From Brasilonema sennae CENA114 (lineage in GTDB: Bacteria > Cyanobacteriota > Cyanobacteriia > Cyanobacteriales > Nostocaceae), in assembly GCF_006968745.1 (NCBI RefSeq), contig NZ_CP030118.1, positions 3,050,654 to 3,114,653 of the forward strand: a stretch of DNA of 64,000 nt, in the 5' to 3' direction. The stretch's first letter is position 1, and every line of letters begins with the position of its first letter. Positions 63,672 to 64,000 of this stretch are shown in pieces. The notes under the pieces were generated by a model. It saw only the letters and a program-made list of their open reading frames with translations, did no database searches and was not told where the DNA came from. Both the position numbers and the translations under genes were made by a program.

Positions 63672-63712
63672 AGAAATAAGGAATATAGTTCCAAAAAGCA
63701 TAGACAAATATC

Positions 63713-64000
63713 TCATGCCGCTTGTTTATCAGGTGTAACGCTGACTGGGCGAACTACAACACCCTCTATCCCTTGGCTAAAAGCTGTCGGGATTACTTTT
63801 CTCAAAATATTGAAACTAGCATTGACATCGGCATGAATCAAGACACCAGTACCAGAACGGTAAACTCCTCTTTGAATACGTTTACCGCTAAATGTAACTA
63901 GTTTGCAGTGAGCTTGGACATATACTGGAATTGGGTCAAATTTGAGAAAATCAGCAAGACTAGTGTAAGACTCTTCATGAATAATCGTTTTAATTCCCAC
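63713..64000 (-). mobile_element. tnpB: TnpB (IS200/IS605-type OrfB) C-terminal part, runs off the window
   Basis: The frame (95 codons in the window) enters from the right edge and ends at 63713. RIQRGVYRSGTGVLIHADVN and ASFNILRKVIPTAF are the typical end of TnpB: the last catalytic Asp in ADVNAS, then NILRKV. TnpB is the RNA-guided nuclease of IS605-type elements. The right-end guide RNA would be expected just left of or overlapping the stop, near 63672-63730, but I cannot identify it. Completeness cannot be judged. Confidence 0.8.

Noticed and set aside
1..64000. tRNA, rRNA and CRISPR features
   Set aside because: None could be recognised on reading either strand; a tRNAscan or Infernal run would settle this.

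Overview
The window looks like chromosomal DNA of a filamentous, probably heterocystous cyanobacterium (Nostocales type). The evidence is frequent HIP1 octamers (GCGATCGC), cyanobacterial families (CyRepA1/DUF3854, PcxA/CemA, Tll0287-like, DUF3598, pentapeptide-repeat, SLH-OprB porin), several families of short interspersed palindromic repeats, and long AT-rich intergenic stretches. The genus cannot be fixed from sequence alone.

Left part (1-17.5 kb): a partial CyRepA1-like protein, a beta-lactamase-fold serine hydrolase, a polysaccharide deacetylase and an XRE regulator. Seven small exported proteins follow, four of them tandem paralogues. Then come a PIN protein, murein transglycosylase A, PcxA, a UvrD-like helicase-related protein, MsrA and a short bacterial lipoxygenase.

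Centre (17.9-44.2 kb): the main feature, a bisindole/indolocarbazole-type biosynthetic locus. Its supply arm is a DAHP synthase, a fused anthranilate synthase TrpE-TrpG, TrpC, TrpA and TrpB; trpD and trpF are absent. Its tailoring arm is an L-amino-acid oxidase (RebO/StaO/VioA type), a 1127-aa chromopyrrolate-synthase-like protein (RebD/StaD/VioB type), a GST, two cytochromes P450, a VOC-fold protein, four stand-alone peptidoglycan-binding-domain miniproteins, a membrane protein resembling hydroxylaminobenzene mutase, a RidA and two MFS transporters, one fused to an FHA domain. An SLH-OprB porin lies between the arms. No halogenase, glycosyltransferase, VioE or RebC/StaC flavoprotein is visible. 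The proposed chemistry is over-production of tryptophan, oxidation to the indolepyruvate imine, dimerisation, then P450 tailoring. A 9-mer (TGCATAAGT) within a longer conserved context lies upstream of the lipoxygenase, trpEG and the synthase; a related block is shared by the DAHP synthase and the oxidase. This suggests one regulon.

Right part (44.3-64 kb): a PhnD-like lipoprotein diverges from a haem-binding Tll0287/HAMP protein. A caspase-like protein, an AhpD-like protein, peptide deformylase, a dinB remnant, a DUF3598 protein and a pentapeptide-repeat membrane protein follow. Next is a conflict-system-like cassette: CHAT protease, EAD-NACHT-HEAT ATPase and EAD/VMAP-C-like protein. All three carry the same short G-x-x-N-x-N-[IF]-G...G-D-[RD]-x-Y motif. 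Two inverted 156-bp elements with 15-bp terminal repeats bracket the cassette, and the right one interrupts the third gene. The edge holds a decayed PIN gene, Aat and a partial TnpB.

All functions are inferred from reading the sequence; no database search was possible.
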